Shown here: piece by piece, positions 48,210 through 50,611 of the stretch
Layout: each line of letters begins with the position of its first letter
Position numbering within the stretch: position 1 is the first letter of the stretch
Assembly: GCF_013403875.1 (NCBI RefSeq)
Contig: NZ_JACBNX010000030.1
Coordinates: 1-50,611, forward strand
Length of the DNA stretch: 50,611 nucleotides
Direction of reading: 5' to 3'
From: Burkholderia guangdongensis
GTDB taxonomy: Bacteria; Pseudomonadota; Gammaproteobacteria; Burkholderiales; Burkholderiaceae
Notes under the pieces: model-generated
What the model was told of the DNA's origin: nothing
Database searches by the model: none
Seen by the model: the letters and a program-made list of their open reading frames with translations, nothing else
Program-made: the position numbers and the translations under genes

Positions 48210-48357
48210 TCAATTGCATGATTTCCTCCAACCGTGTCTACCGATATGCTCATGGCCGGCCGTCCCGCACCGTCGACGCGCGGCGTCCGCTACCATCCCC
48301 GGCGGCGATATTAGAGGGGCCGCTCGGGGCCGCGCATCCACCAATTCGGCCGATCTA

Positions 48358-48407
48358 TTGACAAAAGCTGCCACGCGGGGCCGGCGCACGACGGCAGGAT
48401 TTGTCAA
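48358..48407. promoter_or_regulatory. Spaced inverted repeat upstream of acyl-CoA dehydrogenase gene
   Basis: TTGACAAA (48358-48365) and TTTGTCAA (48400-48407) are perfect inverted copies whose centres are 42 bp apart, four helical turns. The first arm also contains a TTGACA that could act as a -35 box, although I see no clear -10. The rest of the 342-base gap from 48193 holds nothing recognisable. Confidence 0.45.
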
Positions 48408-48534
48408 CGAATGGACAGATTTGGATAACGCGAATCGCCGCGCCGCGCGGTACGATTGGCCATCGAAATCGTGCAGGACCGTCCGGACGACACGCGTCGC
48501 GGCGCGAATGCGCATCTGGGAAAGGAGACACGTG

Positions 48535-50346
48535 ATGAGCTATGCAGCACCGGTCAAGGATATGGTTTTCGTGCTCGAAGAACTGGCGGATATTGCAAAA
48601 ATCGCCACGTTGCCGGGCCTGGAAGATTCGAATCTCGAGACGGCGCAGGCCGTGCTCGACGAAGCCGCGAAATTCAACGCCGAAGTCGTCGCGCCGCTGA
48701 ACGTGATCGGCGATACGCAGCCGACCACGTGGCGCGACGGCGTCGTCACCGCGACGCCGGGCTTCGCGGATGCGTTCCGGCAGTTCGGCGAAGGCGGCTG
48801 GCAGGGCGTCGTCCACCCGTCCGAGTTCGGCGGGCAGGGGCTCGCGAAGTCGATCGCGACGCCGTGCATCGAGATGCTGAACGCCGCGAACCTGTCGTTC
48901 GCGTTGTGCCCGCTGTTGACGGACGGCGCGATCGAGGCGCTGCTGACCGCCGGCTCCGACGAGCTGAAGGCGCGCTATCTGCCGAAGCTGATCTCGGGCG
49001 AATGGACGGGCACGATGAACCTGACCGAGCCGCAGGCCGGCTCCGACCTCGCGCTCGTGCGTACGAAGGCCGAGCCGCAGGGCGACGGCACGTACCGGAT
49101 CTTCGGCACGAAGATCTTCATCACGTGGGGCGAGCACGATATGGCGGGCAACATCGTGCATCTGGTGCTCGCGCGCACGCCGGATGCGCCGGAAGGCGTG
49201 AAGGGGATCTCGCTGTTCGTCGTGCCGAAGTTCCTCGTGAACGACGACGAAAGCCTCGGCGCGCGCAACGACGTGCACTGCGTGTCGATCGAGCACAAGC
49301 TCGGGATCAAGGCGAGCCCGACCGCGGTGCTGCAGTTCGGCGATCACGGCGGCGCGCTCGGCTATCTGGTCGGCGAGGAGAATCGCGGCCTCGAGTACAT
49401 GTTCATCATGATGAATGCCGCGCGCTTCGCGGTCGGCGTGCAGGGGATCGCGGTGTCGGAGGCCGCGTACCAGAAGGCGGCCGCGTATGCGAAGGAGCGC
49501 GTGCAGAGCCGGCCGGTCGACGGGTCGGCCAGGCAGGCGGTCACGATCGTCCAGCACCCGGACGTGCGCCGGATGCTCGCGACGATGCGCGCGATGATCG
49601 AGGGCGCGCGCGCGCTCGCGTACGTCGCCGCGTCGTACAGCGACGTCGCGCACGCGCATCCGGACGAAGCGGAGCGCGCGCGCGCCCTCGCGACCTACGA
49701 ATATCTGGTGCCGCTCGTGAAGGGCTGGAGCACCGAGATGTCGATCGACGTGACGAGCCTCGGCGTGCAGGTGCACGGCGGGATGGGCTTCATCGAGGAG
49801 ACGGGCGCCGCGCAGTTCTACCGCGACGCGCGCATCCTGCCGATCTACGAAGGGACGACCGCGATCCAGGCGAACGACCTCGTCGGCCGCAAGACGCTGC
49901 GCGACGGCGGCGCGGTCGCGAAGGCGATTCTCGCGGAGATCGACGCAACGCTCGCCGAATTGAAGGCCGCCGATGCCGGCGATGCCACCGACGCTCGGCG
50001 CGCGTTCGACGCGATGCACGCGCGCCTGTCGGCGGGCCGCGATGCGCTGTCGAACGTCGTCGAGTTCGTCGTCGCGAATGCGAAGGGCGATCCGAACGCG
50101 GTGTTCGTCGGCAGCGTGCTGTATCTGAAGCTCGCGGGCATCGTCGCGTGCGGCTGGCAGATGGCGCGCGCGATGCTCGCCGCGCAGCGCCGCCGCGCGG
50201 AGGATCCGTCGTTCTACGGCGCGAAGATCGCGACCGCGCACTGCTTCGCCGATTACGTGCTGCCGCAGGTGATCGCGCTCGAAGCGTCGATCCTCGCCGC
50301 GCGCAATGGCGAAGGCGCGCTCGCGCTGACCGAAGACCAGTTCTGA
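48535..50346 (+). CDS. Acyl-CoA dehydrogenase, long (FadE/DmdC-like) form
   Basis: A 603-residue FAD-dependent acyl-CoA dehydrogenase of the about 600-residue type with an extra C-terminal domain. The N-terminal helical domain (1-155) is followed by the FAD/substrate beta domain with MNLTEPQAGSDLALVRTKAE and FGTKIFITWGEHD (160-210), the C-terminal helical domain with VQVHGGMGFIEETGAAQFYRDARILPIYEGTTAIQANDLVGRK (about 409-451; Glu in YEGTT is the usual catalytic base), and a tail domain from about 470. AAAGGAGA lies 6 bases before the ATG at 48535. The frame is open 321 bases further up but that is not coding. It is followed 17 bases on by ETF-QO. Confidence 0.93.
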   Translation: MSYAAPVKDMVFVLEELADIAKIATLPGLEDSNLETAQAVLDEAAKFNAEVVAPLNVIGDTQPTTWRDGVVTATPGFADAFRQFGEGGWQGVVHPSEFGGQGLAKSIATPCIEMLNAANLSFALCPLLTDGAIEALLTAGSDELKARYLPKLISGEWTGTMNLTEPQAGSDLALVRTKAEPQGDGTYRIFGTKIFITWGEHDMAGNIVHLVLARTPDAPEGVKGISLFVVPKFLVNDDESLGARNDVHCVSIEHKLGIKASPTAVLQFGDHGGALGYLVGEENRGLEYMFIMMNAARFAVGVQGIAVSEAAYQKAAAYAKERVQSRPVDGSARQAVTIVQHPDVRRMLATMRAMIEGARALAYVAASYSDVAHAHPDEAERARALATYEYLVPLVKGWSTEMSIDVTSLGVQVHGGMGFIEETGAAQFYRDARILPIYEGTTAIQANDLVGRKTLRDGGAVAKAILAEIDATLAELKAADAGDATDARRAFDAMHARLSAGRDALSNVVEFVVANAKGDPNAVFVGSVLYLKLAGIVACGWQMARAMLAAQRRRAEDPSFYGAKIATAHCFADYVLPQVIALEASILAARNGEGALALTEDQF

Positions 50347-50363
50347 ACGCGGAGGCTTCTATC

Positions 50364-50611
50364 GTGACGGACGAACGTTCTGCACAAAGCGCATCGGTGC
50401 ACCTGCTCGCCGAGTACGGCCCGCGTGAGTCGATGGAATACGACGTCGTGATCGTCGGCGGCGGCCCGGCCGGGCTGTCGGCGGCGATCCGGCTCAAGCA
50501 GCTGGCGGCCGAGAAAGGCACCGAGATCGGCGTGTGCGTGCTCGAGAAGGGCTCGGAGATCGGCGCGCACATCCTGTCCGGCGCGGTGATGGATCCGCGC
50601 GCGCTCACCGA
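50364..50611 (+). CDS. Electron transfer flavoprotein-ubiquinone oxidoreductase, N-terminal part
   Basis: The first 82 codons of a gene running off the window. A GTG start at 50364 follows GGAGG (50351-50355) by 8 bases. After 29 residues comes the Rossmann dinucleotide motif YDVVIVGGGPAGLSAAIRLKQL, then VLEKGSEIGAHILSGAVMDPRAL, the FAD-binding start of ETF-QO. This enzyme passes electrons from ETF, reduced by acyl-CoA dehydrogenases, to ubiquinone. Its place right after an acyl-CoA dehydrogenase makes biological sense. Confidence 0.88.
   Translation, partial: MTDERSAQSASVHLLAEYGPRESMEYDVVIVGGGPAGLSAAIRLKQLAAEKGTEIGVCVLEKGSEIGAHILSGAVMDPRALT

Noticed and set aside
47041..48231. A 396-codon minus-strand frame spanning tnpB
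   Set aside because: It covers the whole element but shows no family pattern; it is the complement of the TnpB frame.

Overview
The window reads as a piece of a Burkholderia chromosome (betaproteobacterium). GC is very high and almost every gene has long antisense shadow frames. The families also fit: an FtrABCD iron uptake operon, a HemP/HmuP gene, DUF3563 and DUF1857 proteins, an AraC regulator and Na+/solute symporter pairs. I cannot name the species from sequence alone.

Layout. 1-126: the 3' end of a 5S rRNA and its terminator, so an rRNA operon ends here. 214-6005: housekeeping genes (cueR, a DUF3563 micro-protein, a small secreted protein, rlmJ, tyrB, uvrB). 6030-9861: ftrABCD behind a Fur-box-like site, then a GlcG/HbpS-like protein. 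9900-13042: the Fur-controlled hemP with a long structured 3' region, a DUF1857 protein, and a divergent pirin/LysR pair. 13329-15946: a second Fur-controlled unit on the minus strand, bfd, a previously easy-to-miss 20-residue membrane peptide, tonB, exbB and exbD. 16032-19209: murI with a minisatellite-expanded N terminus, bfr, fumA. 19593-25310: an EamA transporter, acs, and a DUF4212/Na+-solute symporter pair. 25369-26737: tRNA-Ser(GGA) followed by island debris (frameshifted integrase tail, truncated PIN gene) and an AT-rich non-coding stretch.

26738-37277 is the most coherent accessory system: nine genes on the plus strand, nearly all joined by ATGA-type stop/start overlaps, forming a complete Wzx/Wzy-type exopolysaccharide pathway (priming transferase, Wza-like export lipoprotein, Wzc-like copolymerase, flippase, KpsS-like transferase, acyltransferase, two further glycosyltransferases, EpsG/Wzy-like polymerase). 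Its Wzc-like protein has lost the Walker A lysine, the Walker B aspartate and the C-terminal tyrosine cluster, and there is no Wzb phosphatase gene, so assembly here seems to run without tyrosine phosphorylation.

37344-45740: bestrophin, HAD phosphatase, amino acid permease with divergent LysR, LuxR-type and AraC-type regulators, and a DUF3311/Na+-solute symporter pair. 45866-48209: a patatin-like lipase, a lower-GC gap and a solitary TnpB (IS1341-type) whose RuvC-II glutamate position is glycine and whose stop codon lies in the loop of the right-end hairpin. 48535-50611: an acyl-CoA dehydrogenase followed by the start of ETF-ubiquinone oxidoreductase, which would pass its electrons to ubiquinone.

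Iron runs through the first third of the window: three Fur-box-like sites precede ftrABCD, hemP and bfd-tonB-exbBD, with bfr close by. Short tandem repeats (7, 14, 15 and 15 bp units) occur at four places.
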